From: Aquimarina macrocephali JAMB N27
Lineage (GTDB): Bacteria > Bacteroidota > Bacteroidia > Flavobacteriales > Flavobacteriaceae
Length of the DNA stretch: 64,000 nucleotides
Reading direction: 5' to 3'
NCBI RefSeq assembly: GCF_000520995.1
Contig: NZ_JACA01000003.1
Location: 186,001-250,000, forward strand
Part shown: in pieces, positions 26,953 through 35,879 of the stretch
Layout of the letters: each line of letters begins with the position of its first letter
How positions within the stretch are numbered: position 1 is the first letter of the stretch
The notes under the pieces: generated by a model
What the model saw: only the letters and a program-made list of their open reading frames with translations
Database searches by the model: none
What the model was told of the DNA's origin: nothing
Translations under genes and position numbers: made by a program

Positions 26953-28260
26953 ATGAAAACAATAAAAAACAGTATAGTTATATTGCTAATACTAGTGCTA
27001 ACAAGTTGTAGTAGTGATGATAATGGCAATACACCTCCAGTAGTACTACCAGTAGCAACTCTAAGTAGTATAAGCCCTATCAGTGGCCCAAAAACTACTA
27101 TTGTAACCATCAACGGCAATAATTTTGGTGAAGACATTAGTACAGTACAAGTATTTTTTAATGACAAAGAAGGTACTGTACAATCAGTAAGTAATAACCA
27201 AATCAGGGCAATTGTGCCAGCCAGAGCATTTACAGGACAGGTAACCCTATCTGTAAATGGCACAACACTTACCGGCCCAGAATTCACCTATACTATTACC
27301 GAAGTAAATGTAAGCACTATAGCAGGTAGTACGCAAGGTTATGTAGATGGAACAGGTACCGTTGCCCAATTTAATAACCCTACAGGCATTACAGTAGATA
27401 CAGATGGTAATCTATATGTTGTAGACATACAGAATCATAAAATTAGAAAGATCACAGCTCAAGGAGTAGTAAGTACCCTAGCTGGTAATACTCAAGGAAA
27501 TGCAAATGGAACAGGTAGTATGGCTCAATTTAATTTCCCTACAGATATTACAATAGATACAGAAGGCAATCTATATGTGGCCGATACCTGGAACCACGCA
27601 ATAAGAAAAATAACGCCTCAAGGAGTAGTAAGTACTATCGCAGGAAGTACCCCTGGTTTTGCTGATGGAACTGGCAGCATGGCTCAATTTAATTTTCCTT
27701 ATGGGCTCGTAACAAATACTCTAGGAAATATATTTGTTGCCGATTCTGGGAACGATAAAATAAGAAAAATTACACCACAAGGAGTAGTAAGTACCATAGC
27801 AGGTAGTACTGCAGGTTATGCAGATGGAACTGGTGGTATGGCTCAATTCAATTTCCCTACAGGTATTGCAATAGATAAGAATGACACCCTATATATAGTA
27901 GAACGAGGTAATAATAAAGTACGAAAAATCACGCCTCAAGGAGTAGTGAGCACTTTAGCAGGTAACACCTCTGGTTTTGCTGATGGCAATGGTACCGCGG
28001 CCCAATTTAACTCCCCTACAAGCATTATTATCGATACAGCTGGAGTTATCTATGTTGCTGATGCTGGGAATGACAAGATAAGAAAAATCACGCCTCAAGG
28101 TGTAGTAACTACTCTGGTAGGAAGTACCTCTGGTTTTGCAGATGGCACAGCAGTATCTGCTCAATTTGATTCTCCATTTGATGTTACAATAGATACCGAT
28201 AATCATCTTTATGTTTCCGATTCTAGAAATCATAAAATTCGAAAAATAACACAAGAATAA
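26953..28260 (+). CDS. IPT/TIG plus NHL-repeat lipoprotein
   Basis: 435 aa from ATG at 26953, which begins the signal (MKTIKNSIVILLILVLTSC, lipobox VLTSC); an ATG 63 bp upstream adds a hydrophilic extension and is rejected. An IPT/TIG domain (about 35-115: ISPISGPKTTIVTINGNNFGED) is followed by six NHL repeats of exactly 53 residues, each G-x-x-x-G-F-A-D-G-T-G...AQFN-x-P-x-x-I...LYVAD...IRKITPQGVVS. This predicts a six-bladed propeller for binding outside the cell. It is the fifth gene of the run. Confidence 0.9.
   Translation: MKTIKNSIVILLILVLTSCSSDDNGNTPPVVLPVATLSSISPISGPKTTIVTINGNNFGEDISTVQVFFNDKEGTVQSVSNNQIRAIVPARAFTGQVTLSVNGTTLTGPEFTYTITEVNVSTIAGSTQGYVDGTGTVAQFNNPTGITVDTDGNLYVVDIQNHKIRKITAQGVVSTLAGNTQGNANGTGSMAQFNFPTDITIDTEGNLYVADTWNHAIRKITPQGVVSTIAGSTPGFADGTGSMAQFNFPYGLVTNTLGNIFVADSGNDKIRKITPQGVVSTIAGSTAGYADGTGGMAQFNFPTGIAIDKNDTLYIVERGNNKVRKITPQGVVSTLAGNTSGFADGNGTAAQFNSPTSIIIDTAGVIYVADAGNDKIRKITPQGVVTTLVGSTSGFADGTAVSAQFDSPFDVTIDTDNHLYVSDSRNHKIRKITQE
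27310..28257 (+). repeat. six tandem 159-bp repeats (NHL blades)
   Basis: Six in-frame repeats with a period of 159 bp (last one 153 bp), the DNA basis of the NHL propeller. Copies remain highly similar at nucleotide level around the CCTCAAGGAGTAGTAAGTAC joint, suggesting recent expansion or gene conversion. Confidence 0.85.
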
Positions 28261-28282
28261 ATACTCACTTAACATCGAAATA

Positions 28283-29326
28283 ATGAAAACAATACAATTC
28301 ATTTTACTCATTCTTGTTGCGGGTATTTGTATACGATGTAGTAATGATGATAATTCGAACACCATAGTACCAGAAACAAAAACAATTGATGGATCATGGG
28401 AACATACCAGTGGAATCATTCTGGATGGGTCCATAAAATTCATATCAATTGATAAAGAAAAAGGAATATTAATCATGCTATTCGAAAATGAGTTCGGTTT
28501 TAGAGGTATCAAACAGTATAATGTTACAATAGATGAAAGTAACATCAATTTTTTAACTCCCACCGAAATCTCAGAATTTGGATATACTTTAGACAAAAAT
28601 GAACTTAAAATCACTCTTCGCAACAATACTGCAACCTTCAAGAGATTAGACACTGATCTTAATTTGGATAACTGGGTGAAGACATTAACTATTTTGCAAA
28701 ATGCAGTAGTACCTTTTAAAGATATTGATATCGCATTTGATGGGAGTTCAATTATAGGATATAGTGAAGAAGATAGAGGGATTATAAAAATAAACCCAGA
28801 AACATTAGCTATTGAATCAGTTATTGCAACAACACTAACTCCTAAAGCTGTAGAAATCGAAAAATCTGATACCAATCCACTTCTTTTTCAGGCGGATACC
28901 GGAAACATTTTTCGGGCATCGTTTTATAGTACCGGAGAAACATTCTATACCTCAATAGATAATGGAGGTTTTATAACAGGATTAGCATCAGAAAAACCTG
29001 GTTACACATGGGTTGCCACCAATAATAATGATTATATAAATCGCTATAAATCTAATGGTTCTTTAAATCCTGGGGAGATCTTACAACAAATTGATTTAGG
29101 GTTCTATTCTATTAATGGCCTTGATTTTCAAGGTGGGTATTTGTATGTCGCAGGTGGGCAGTATTTATACAAATGTCAAGTTATTCCGGAATTTGAGGTT
29201 ATTGAGGCTTATAGAATACCTGGATATGCTATGAAAGGAGTTGCTTTTGACGGTACTAACTTCTGGCTTAATGCCCAGGGAGAAGACAATGCTTTTCATT
29301 TATTAAAATCTGACTTGACATTATAG
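28283..29326 (+). CDS. lipoprotein, probable beta-propeller-like
   Basis: 347 aa. The lipobox VAGICIRC (Cys17) is followed by S-N-D-D-N. Residues 30-115 form a beta-rich domain, and the C-terminal 200 residues alternate strands and Gly turns (DIAFDGSSIIGYSEED, GLDFQGGYLYVAGG, KGVAFDGTNFWLNAQG), resembling propeller blades of glutamine-cyclotransferase or NHL type. No catalytic motif is visible. It starts 22 bp after the NHL gene and is probably surface-exposed with its neighbours. Confidence 0.7.
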   Translation: MKTIQFILLILVAGICIRCSNDDNSNTIVPETKTIDGSWEHTSGIILDGSIKFISIDKEKGILIMLFENEFGFRGIKQYNVTIDESNINFLTPTEISEFGYTLDKNELKITLRNNTATFKRLDTDLNLDNWVKTLTILQNAVVPFKDIDIAFDGSSIIGYSEEDRGIIKINPETLAIESVIATTLTPKAVEIEKSDTNPLLFQADTGNIFRASFYSTGETFYTSIDNGGFITGLASEKPGYTWVATNNNDYINRYKSNGSLNPGEILQQIDLGFYSINGLDFQGGYLYVAGGQYLYKCQVIPEFEVIEAYRIPGYAMKGVAFDGTNFWLNAQGEDNAFHLLKSDLTL

Positions 29327-29364
29327 AATATAGGGGTCATTAAAAAACAATAAAGTAAGAACAC

Positions 29365-30618
29365 ATGAAAACTTTTTTTAAACACTTTAATATCATCATT
29401 TTAGTGCTTTTAACACTACTACTAGGCTGTAAAAATGATGATGATCGACCTATTGTACAATTTGAACTTGGGGAAATTACACTTTCTACGCCAACCACCG
29501 ATGAAACTCTTTTTCGTATTGATGGAGAATTATCATGGGATGCTTTTGAGAGTAATGAATCTTTTGGCTATGATATTTACATAGGATTTGACGACAACAA
29601 TATGAGTAAAATAGCCACCGTTACAACCACATCATATACTATAGAAACTCCTCTTGAAATTGGAGCTATTTATAAATGGAAAGTAACTGCAAATAATGGT
29701 GTAAGAGATATTGGTACATCTGCAATCAGGACCTTTACTACAGAACATATCGCACCCAGGCTACTCACCGACAATGCCGCTTTTCCTAAGCGGGCATATT
29801 CAACTACAGTAGCTTTTAATGATAAATTATGGGTTATCGGCGGTCAAAATGAGACAGGAGATCCTTTGGGAGATGTTTGGTCAAGTTCTGATGGTATTAC
29901 TTGGGTATTAGCACAAGATGCCCCTCCGTTTGGTACTATTCATCAACACTATGCTATCGTATTTAATGACAAATTATGGGTGTACGGAGGTGTACGAGGA
30001 GCAAGTGTATCTAGGGCAATTTATAGTTCTGAAGATGGTATTACCTGGACAGAGGAAGCTGAGATAACTCCATTTAACCAATATAATAATATGACTATGA
30101 CCGTGTTTAATAACAAATTATGGCGTATTGCAGGCTACAATGGTAATGTTGCAGATCTTTCTAATGAGCGCCATGTCTACAGCTCTACCGATGGTCTTAA
30201 TTGGATTTTGGAAACCAATAATCATGGTTTTGCAGTCAAATATGGGATGGGTATTGCAAATTTAAACAATACGTTATATGGTGTTTTAGAAAAAGGAGAT
30301 CCAAGTAACCGAAGTGTAAGTATACGAACAAGCACCGATGGAGCTACATGGGGTGAATTATCAAATAATACAACGATAAACTTCTCATACAATCCAACAC
30401 TTACTGTCTTAAACAATAGGCTTAATATAGTATCAGGCTCTAATCTTACTAATTATTATCAATCAAGAAACGGGATTGATTGGGAGCTCGCTACAAACAG
30501 AAGTACAATAACCGGAAAATTAAAATATGCTTTTGCAGTATTAAATGGAAAATTATATGCCGTAGCTGGTGGTTCTTCACCAGGCCTAGCAAACAATTCT
30601 GTTTGGATTCTTAATTAA
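29365..30618 (+). CDS. fibronectin III plus kelch-like lipoprotein
   Basis: 417 aa. The lipobox LLLGC (Cys22) is followed by K-N-D-D-D. A fibronectin-III-like domain lies at about 35-125 (DGELSWDAFESNESFGYDIY, YKWKVTANNG). Then come kelch-like blades with the W-S-S-S-D-G-I-T-W motif (VWSSSDGITWV, IYSSEDGITWT, VYSSTDGLNWI, IRTSTDGATWG) and V-F-N-D-K-L-W-V-x-G-G strands. It is a relative of the 23137-24156 protein. The likely role is extracellular binding. Confidence 0.85.
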   Translation: MKTFFKHFNIIILVLLTLLLGCKNDDDRPIVQFELGEITLSTPTTDETLFRIDGELSWDAFESNESFGYDIYIGFDDNNMSKIATVTTTSYTIETPLEIGAIYKWKVTANNGVRDIGTSAIRTFTTEHIAPRLLTDNAAFPKRAYSTTVAFNDKLWVIGGQNETGDPLGDVWSSSDGITWVLAQDAPPFGTIHQHYAIVFNDKLWVYGGVRGASVSRAIYSSEDGITWTEEAEITPFNQYNNMTMTVFNNKLWRIAGYNGNVADLSNERHVYSSTDGLNWILETNNHGFAVKYGMGIANLNNTLYGVLEKGDPSNRSVSIRTSTDGATWGELSNNTTINFSYNPTLTVLNNRLNIVSGSNLTNYYQSRNGIDWELATNRSTITGKLKYAFAVLNGKLYAVAGGSSPGLANNSVWILN

Positions 30619-30641
30619 ACAAATCATTAAAACTTTACATC

Positions 30642-31208
30642 ATGAAAACAAAAAAATTAAAATTGAAGTACTTTTTTTTAGCATTCATTACTTTACTAGC
30701 ATTAGGTTGCTCAGACGGAGAAGACGGTGCCGTTGGGCCAGCTGGTCCACAAGGAGGGCAAGGTATTGCAGGGGACAACGGAACCAATGGACAGGATGGG
30801 AATGCAAATGTTCGATCTTTTACGTATGATCTCTCTACGGTATCAGGTTCATTTTATGACCAATCTATACCAGAACTCACTCAAGAAGTAATTGACAATG
30901 ATGCGATTTTAGGATACTTAAAATTAAATGGAAGCACTCGTTTATACCCAATCCCAAATACTAACTTAACTCCACTAGGGATTGATATCAGGACCTTTAT
31001 AGAGTTGGAAAAATATTCTACGGATTTCTATAATAGAAATCTAAGCACTACATTTTCTGTTACCGCTGGGCAACTTGATGAACTAAGAATTGTAATCATA
31101 GCATCAACAAATAGAAGCGGTGAGCAGCAGGATATTCTATCCAAACTAAAAGTAGAAGGAGTAGATATCAATGATTACTATGCTGTAATGAAGTATTTCA
31201 ATAAATAA
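30642..31208 (+). CDS. collagen-like repeat lipoprotein
   Basis: 188 aa. The lipobox LLALGC (Cys23) is followed by a short Gly-x-x run (GAVGPAGPQGGQGIAGDNG, about 28-50), like a collagen triple-helix or stalk segment, then a globular domain of about 130 residues. Similar short Gly-x-y linkers occur in Bacteroidota surface proteins. It is the last gene of the run; a strong terminator lies 63 bp downstream. Confidence 0.8.
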   Translation: MKTKKLKLKYFFLAFITLLALGCSDGEDGAVGPAGPQGGQGIAGDNGTNGQDGNANVRSFTYDLSTVSGSFYDQSIPELTQEVIDNDAILGYLKLNGSTRLYPIPNTNLTPLGIDIRTFIELEKYSTDFYNRNLSTTFSVTAGQLDELRIVIIASTNRSGEQQDILSKLKVEGVDINDYYAVMKYFNK

Positions 31209-31270
31209 AAATGCTATTATCAAGTAGTAGTGTATTATAACTTACCCCATTAATACCCATTACCTAAATA

Positions 31271-31300
31271 AAAACCAAGGCTTAATGTCTTGGTTTTTTT
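31271..31300 (+). terminator. bidirectional terminator
   Basis: A 9-bp stem (AAAACCAAG 31271-31279 / CTTGGTTTT 31289-31297) followed by a T-run. It closes the plus-strand lipoprotein run. The complementary T-run serves the convergent peptidase gene. Confidence 0.85.
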
Positions 31301-31347
31301 GATTAGCAAATTGTGTCTTATATTCATTTCTCGGAAATGAATAAAAA

Positions 31348-33531
31348 TTACTCATAGGTTGGTTGATAATCAAGATGACCTGTTTGCCAAAAAGCAAATG
31401 AAAAGATATCTGCCATTTCTTCATTATATTTTTGATCAGAATCATTAACCCCGTGTCCTGAGTTAAAATCAACCTTTAAAAGAATCGGTTTTGGTGATCC
31501 GTTAAATTCCTGGAGTTTGGCAATAAATTTCCCTGGATCCCAAGCTACTACTCGTTGATCTTTTATACCCGTAAGGATTAATGTTGCCGGATATTCTCTT
31601 CCTTTTTTGAGGTGTTGATATGCATCCATTTCGAGGAGTGCTTTAAACTCTATTGAATCTTTTATCGTTCCAAATTCTTTTACATTATTAGGGCCATTAA
31701 CCTGAAATTCTGATCGTAATAAGTTAATCGACGGAACTACACCAATAGCTACACTAAATAAATCCGGGCGTTCTGTTATAGCCCTACCCACCATAATCCC
31801 ACCTGCACTAATTCCATAAATTATAGTGTGATCTGATGATGTGAATTTCTCATTTATCATATATTCTGTACATGCAATTGCGTCTTTCCAAGTATTTTTC
31901 TTTGTAGTTTTAAATCCTGCTTTGTGCCACGCATCTCCTTTTTCGCCACCACCACGAACATGAGAAACTGCCAGTACTCCTCCTTCGGATATCCATGTTA
32001 AAAAAGCAGTAGAGAAGAAAGGAGTATAAGAAGCTCCATATGACCCGTATCCTAATAGTATCGTAGAGTTTTTACTATTTAACAATGTGCCTTTTTTGTA
32101 AATAATAGATAACGGAACTTTTTCTCCATCATAAGAAGAAACTTCTACCTCTTTAACTACTATATCATTATATTCTTCATAATTTACTAAAGGTGATAAA
32201 TTAGCCTTTGTAAATATCTTCTCTATTAGGTCATACCTATATAAAGTATAAGGAGAAGTCCATCCATGAGTAGAAACATAAAAATTCTCTCCATATGAAG
32301 CTACAAAGCTTTTACCAGAAGCTATAGGTAATGTAATCTCACTTTCAATACCATCATTAATAACAAATAACCTTGATTCTACACCATTTTTTAATGTTGT
32401 AAAAAACAGTCCTTCTTTTCTATATTCAAAATCCAAAATGGATCTGTCTTTTTTTTCTTTGACCAAGACTTCTGGGTTTTCAAAATCAGGATTTATAATT
32501 GATGTTTTGCAAATCTTAAAATTTGAAGCCCCTTTGGCAGTTAGATATATTATATCTTCGTTTTCAATAACAAATAATTTGATCTTATCTGTCTTTTTAA
32601 ATAATGGTGTCCATCGAATTTTTTGATTTTTTATATCTGTAGTTTTAGCATAAAAAGTATCTTCATATACATTTACACCTGCAATACTTGCGAATATATA
32701 CTCCCCTTGGTTAGAGTGTCCCGAAACATAAGGGAAATCTTCACTTTTTATATCTATTTCGGGGTTATTAGTTTTTGAAAATAGTTCTGTAGTCGTTTTC
32801 GGATCTGTTCCTATTTCATAATACACAGCAACAGTATTAAGATAAAAATTCTCATCATTTATATCTATGATTGGTAAATATTGATAAATAAATCCAGAGT
32901 TATCATAGAACCAATGTATTCCGTTTAATCCAGATGGATCACAATTAGTTATTATTTTAGGCAAAATTACTTTTGTGGCAACGTCCATAACTATTATTTC
33001 AGAAACTTCTTCTCCTTCTTTAGACAGGCTAATTGCTATCTTTTTTCCATCCCTGCTTGGTTTGATATAATTAATAATATATGAATACCCTAAATCAGGC
33101 TTGTATTCTTTAGGATTATAAAGTAATATTTCTTTTTCAGTATTATACGATTTTTTATGATATAGCATAAATACATTTTCTCCTGAGTTCTGTTTTAAAA
33201 AAAAATACTCCCCTGCCGATGTTATTCTAGAGTTTTTAACTTTATAATCTCCTCTACTACTTGCTTTTTGTAATTTCTTTACTAAATCATGTTTTTTAGA
33301 AATCCTATTCAAAACGGTTTGTGTATACTCTTGTTGTTTATGAAACCAATTGATAACTGTAGAGTCTTTTAAGTTTTCAAGATTTCGATATGAGTCGATT
33401 ATTGTCTCTCCAAAATATTCGTCAACTATTTCTTTTTTAGGAGTTATTGGTGGGCCGCTAAGGGCTCTATTCTTATTTTGACAAGATACCAATATTATAA
33501 AAATTAGCGAGGGTAGTATTTTTTTGCACAT
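31348..33531 (-). CDS. prolyl oligopeptidase family lipoprotein (S9A)
   Basis: 727 aa from ATG at 33531, which begins a lipoprotein signal (SLIFIILVSC, Cys about 17); an ATG 24 bp upstream is less likely. An N-terminal seven-bladed propeller (about 60-420) is followed by an alpha/beta-hydrolase domain. The catalytic triad is Ser575 (YGISAGGIMVG), Asp658 (GIKDQRV) and His693 (NSGHGVND). The YGSYGASYTPFFS and RGGGEKGDAWHKAG segments are typical of S9A enzymes, which cleave short peptides after proline. Its start lies about 40 bp (18 bp to the upstream ATG) after the stop of a GG-leader peptide gene, so both are probably transcribed together. Confidence 0.9.
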   Translation of the reverse strand: MCKKILPSLIFIILVSCQNKNRALSGPPITPKKEIVDEYFGETIIDSYRNLENLKDSTVINWFHKQQEYTQTVLNRISKKHDLVKKLQKASSRGDYKVKNSRITSAGEYFFLKQNSGENVFMLYHKKSYNTEKEILLYNPKEYKPDLGYSYIINYIKPSRDGKKIAISLSKEGEEVSEIIVMDVATKVILPKIITNCDPSGLNGIHWFYDNSGFIYQYLPIIDINDENFYLNTVAVYYEIGTDPKTTTELFSKTNNPEIDIKSEDFPYVSGHSNQGEYIFASIAGVNVYEDTFYAKTTDIKNQKIRWTPLFKKTDKIKLFVIENEDIIYLTAKGASNFKICKTSIINPDFENPEVLVKEKKDRSILDFEYRKEGLFFTTLKNGVESRLFVINDGIESEITLPIASGKSFVASYGENFYVSTHGWTSPYTLYRYDLIEKIFTKANLSPLVNYEEYNDIVVKEVEVSSYDGEKVPLSIIYKKGTLLNSKNSTILLGYGSYGASYTPFFSTAFLTWISEGGVLAVSHVRGGGEKGDAWHKAGFKTTKKNTWKDAIACTEYMINEKFTSSDHTIIYGISAGGIMVGRAITERPDLFSVAIGVVPSINLLRSEFQVNGPNNVKEFGTIKDSIEFKALLEMDAYQHLKKGREYPATLILTGIKDQRVVAWDPGKFIAKLQEFNGSPKPILLKVDFNSGHGVNDSDQKYNEEMADIFSFAFWQTGHLDYQPTYE

Positions 33532-33573
33532 TACTTTATATCTCAAGGTTGACAATAGATAGCACTATTATTT

Positions 33574-33759
33574 TTATGCGTTACATGGTGTATTAGTATT
33601 TGTTTCAGTAGGACAATCGGGTCTATGGCTTCTTACCCCGGTGCCGTCATCAATGATTATAATATCCCTCCCTCCTCTAATCAAAGAAATGTTCTTAATT
33701 TTAGCGATCCGTAATTTTTTCATTTCCAATTTACTGTTACTTTTACTAGTTTTCATCAT
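33574..33759 (-). CDS. double-glycine leader peptide precursor
   Basis: 61 aa. The leader ends IKNISLIRGG (Gly29-Gly30), preceded by KLEMKKLRIAKI, the K-L-x-L-K-K-x-x-I-A-x-L pattern of Bacteroidota natural-product precursors. The core, 31 aa after the GG, is hydrophilic with two Cys (DCP and PCN), four Thr and several Pro. The leader fits a C39-type peptidase transporter, but none is in the window. ATG at 33759 or 33756 is preferred because the leader motif begins upstream of the internal Met13. It is followed by an S9A peptidase lipoprotein. Confidence 0.75.
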   Translation of the reverse strand: MMKTSKSNSKLEMKKLRIAKIKNISLIRGGRDIIIIDDGTGVRSHRPDCPTETNTNTPCNA

Positions 33760-33832
33760 ATTAGTTTTATAAGTTGAGTGAATAAAAGTATAACTTTAAT
33801 CAACTGTTTAATAGCATTTTATATTCGTTGTA

Positions 33833-33854
33833 GTCTTGTTTCCGGAAACCAGAC
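33833..33854. promoter_or_regulatory. 22-bp palindrome, candidate operator
   Basis: GTCTTGTTTCC (33833-33843) / GGAAACCAGAC (33844-33854), 10 of 11 positions symmetric with no spacer. It lies 45 bp past the stop of the TPR-AraC regulator and 74 bp upstream of the GG peptide start. There is no T-run, so it is unlikely to be a terminator. Use by the adjacent regulator is inferred. Confidence 0.45.
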
Positions 33855-33898
33855 CAAAATAAATAACGAAAAGTGAAATAATTAGGTCTATCGTTGAA

Positions 33899-35602
33899 TT
33901 AACCCGTGTATTCTTCCATCTTTTTTATGAAATAGGAGGGGTATAATCCGGTTTTTTTATGGAAATATTTTGAAAAAGCTTCTGTAGTATTAAAACCAAT
34001 TTCATTGGCGATAGCCTTAATTGTGTAGTTTCTAAATTTTTTGTTTGTTTTAAGTTCCTGTATTACATATTCTAATCTTAAATCATTAATATAATTGGTG
34101 AAGTTCTTTTCTTTATATGTATTAATTATTCTTGAGATGTATTTACTATTCGTTTTAAATTGTATTGCTAAGCTAGTTGTAGTAATATTAGGTTTAAGAA
34201 ATTCTAAATTCTCTTCAAATTTTTGAATTTTACACAAAATATCTTCTTTAATATCATCTGATATTTTAAGAATTCTTTTTTTAGATTTTATGGAGATGTT
34301 ATTATTATTTGTACTGTCATCTTTTTCTTCTATCAATGCTTTAAAACGTTTTGAATACCGTTTTCTCCTCTGATATTGATAATAAAAAAGAGCACTTATG
34401 ACAATAACGGTTACAATTAAAAACCAGATAAATCTTTTGAAATATGAGTTTTTACCATGTATTGAAGCAATTAACTTTTCCTGCTCTGCTAAAAGTTCTG
34501 CCGTATCATATTTTTTTATCAGTTTTTCATTTACCAGTATATTATTTTGATGTAGAATACTATCAAACTTGAGTAATCTTTCTACATATAACAATTGATT
34601 TTTATAATCTTGATTTACTTTATAATAGTTAATAAGAAATGAATAGCTCTCTCTTACCTCCGGAGTTATATATCTTGTATTTTGAAATATAGAATCTATT
34701 TTTTTATAGAAATAATTTGCTTCACTTTTATTTGCCATAGACTCATTTATTCTTCCCAAATAGAAATATGCATTTACAGTGTGCCTCTTATCCTCTAACT
34801 TGGACAAATATGGTAATGACTCCTTTATATTAAATTCGGCTTTGACATACTCTTTCTTATAATAAAAATTGACTCCCTGATTAAAAAGAAATCTATAGTA
34901 AAAGCCATTATTGTATTGTTTAGATAAAGAAAACCCTCTTTTCAAATAGTAATCTGAAGAATCTATCATACTATTTTTGGTATACGTTTCTGCTAAGTCT
35001 ACAATGATTTCCATATAATCAAGAGTATCCCTAATCTTCATTTTTTCTTCATAATCGAGACATTCTTTAAAAATATCTAGGGCCTCTTGATGTTTACCCA
35101 ATTTACTTTTTATAATTGCAATATTATGTTGAGTCAAATATTGAAAATCTGTATTCTTATTTTTTTTTGTAAATTTTAAGGCCATCAGATAATTATCTAA
35201 TGCTCGTTCATAATCCCACTTATTCAAGTAAAACCCTCCTTTACTAGAATACGGAAAGGCAGGATAAAAAAGATGGTTCTTATTTTCACTTAATTTGATA
35301 GACTCATCTAAATATTGTATTTTAACCTTATCATCTTCGACAAAATAATACAACAAACCGTAGGCTCTTGCCATTTTAATACTATCTCCATCCTCTCTTG
35401 CTTTTTCGAGGTATGTCTTTAAATATATCTGGGATTTTATTGTATCTCTACTATTATCTCTATATTTCTTATAGATCTCGGCATAAGATCTATGTTTTAA
35501 GGAATCCGAAATTTCAAAACGTCTTTCGACTTGTTGTGAAAATGAAGAGTAAGTACTAAATAAAATAAATACTAGCCGTATTATTTGCGCTATTTTATTC
35601 AT
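33899..35602 (-). CDS. TPR / AraC-family regulator with membrane helix
   Basis: 567 aa with a signal peptide (1-22, ending SFSQ). About eight TPR-like units span about 60-370. One membrane helix (about 392-410: FIWFLIVTVIVISALFYY) is followed by a basic linker and a C-terminal AraC helix-turn-helix (about 460-560: TTSLAIQFKTNSKYISRII, IKAIANEIGFNTTEAFSKYF). This is the standard Flavobacteria layout of a membrane-tethered regulator with an extracytoplasmic TPR sensor. It precedes a GG peptide and an S9A peptidase on the same strand, so it probably controls both. Confidence 0.9.
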   Translation of the reverse strand: MNKIAQIIRLVFILFSTYSSFSQQVERRFEISDSLKHRSYAEIYKKYRDNSRDTIKSQIYLKTYLEKAREDGDSIKMARAYGLLYYFVEDDKVKIQYLDESIKLSENKNHLFYPAFPYSSKGGFYLNKWDYERALDNYLMALKFTKKNKNTDFQYLTQHNIAIIKSKLGKHQEALDIFKECLDYEEKMKIRDTLDYMEIIVDLAETYTKNSMIDSSDYYLKRGFSLSKQYNNGFYYRFLFNQGVNFYYKKEYVKAEFNIKESLPYLSKLEDKRHTVNAYFYLGRINESMANKSEANYFYKKIDSIFQNTRYITPEVRESYSFLINYYKVNQDYKNQLLYVERLLKFDSILHQNNILVNEKLIKKYDTAELLAEQEKLIASIHGKNSYFKRFIWFLIVTVIVISALFYYQYQRRKRYSKRFKALIEEKDDSTNNNNISIKSKKRILKISDDIKEDILCKIQKFEENLEFLKPNITTTSLAIQFKTNSKYISRIINTYKEKNFTNYINDLRLEYVIQELKTNKKFRNYTIKAIANEIGFNTTEAFSKYFHKKTGLYPSYFIKKMEEYTG

Positions 35603-35879
35603 GTTATTCTATGTCGTGTAATATATCGTCTTTATGCTTTCATGCAAACAGATTGATTTTAAAACTGATAAATCAATCAAAGATGTATAGTATGAAAAAT
35701 CTTAATTCGAAAACGAATTCATTTTTAATATCCTAATTAAGATACACTATCTTTATTTTGTTGATTAATACATAATAAATATACCTCTTTCTTGTCTCGT
35801 TTGACCTAAGTCAGAATAATATGGATAATCCAGGACTAAAAGAGTTTTATAATGATCAAATTCAAATATCTTATTTCTC

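Noticed and set aside
27310..28257. CRISPR-like or satellite repeat
   Set aside because: The 159-bp units are in frame without exception and encode NHL blades.
27955..28875. 306-codon open frame on the minus strand across the NHL gene end and the next gene
   Set aside because: It spans two well supported lipoprotein genes and arises from their repeat and codon bias.
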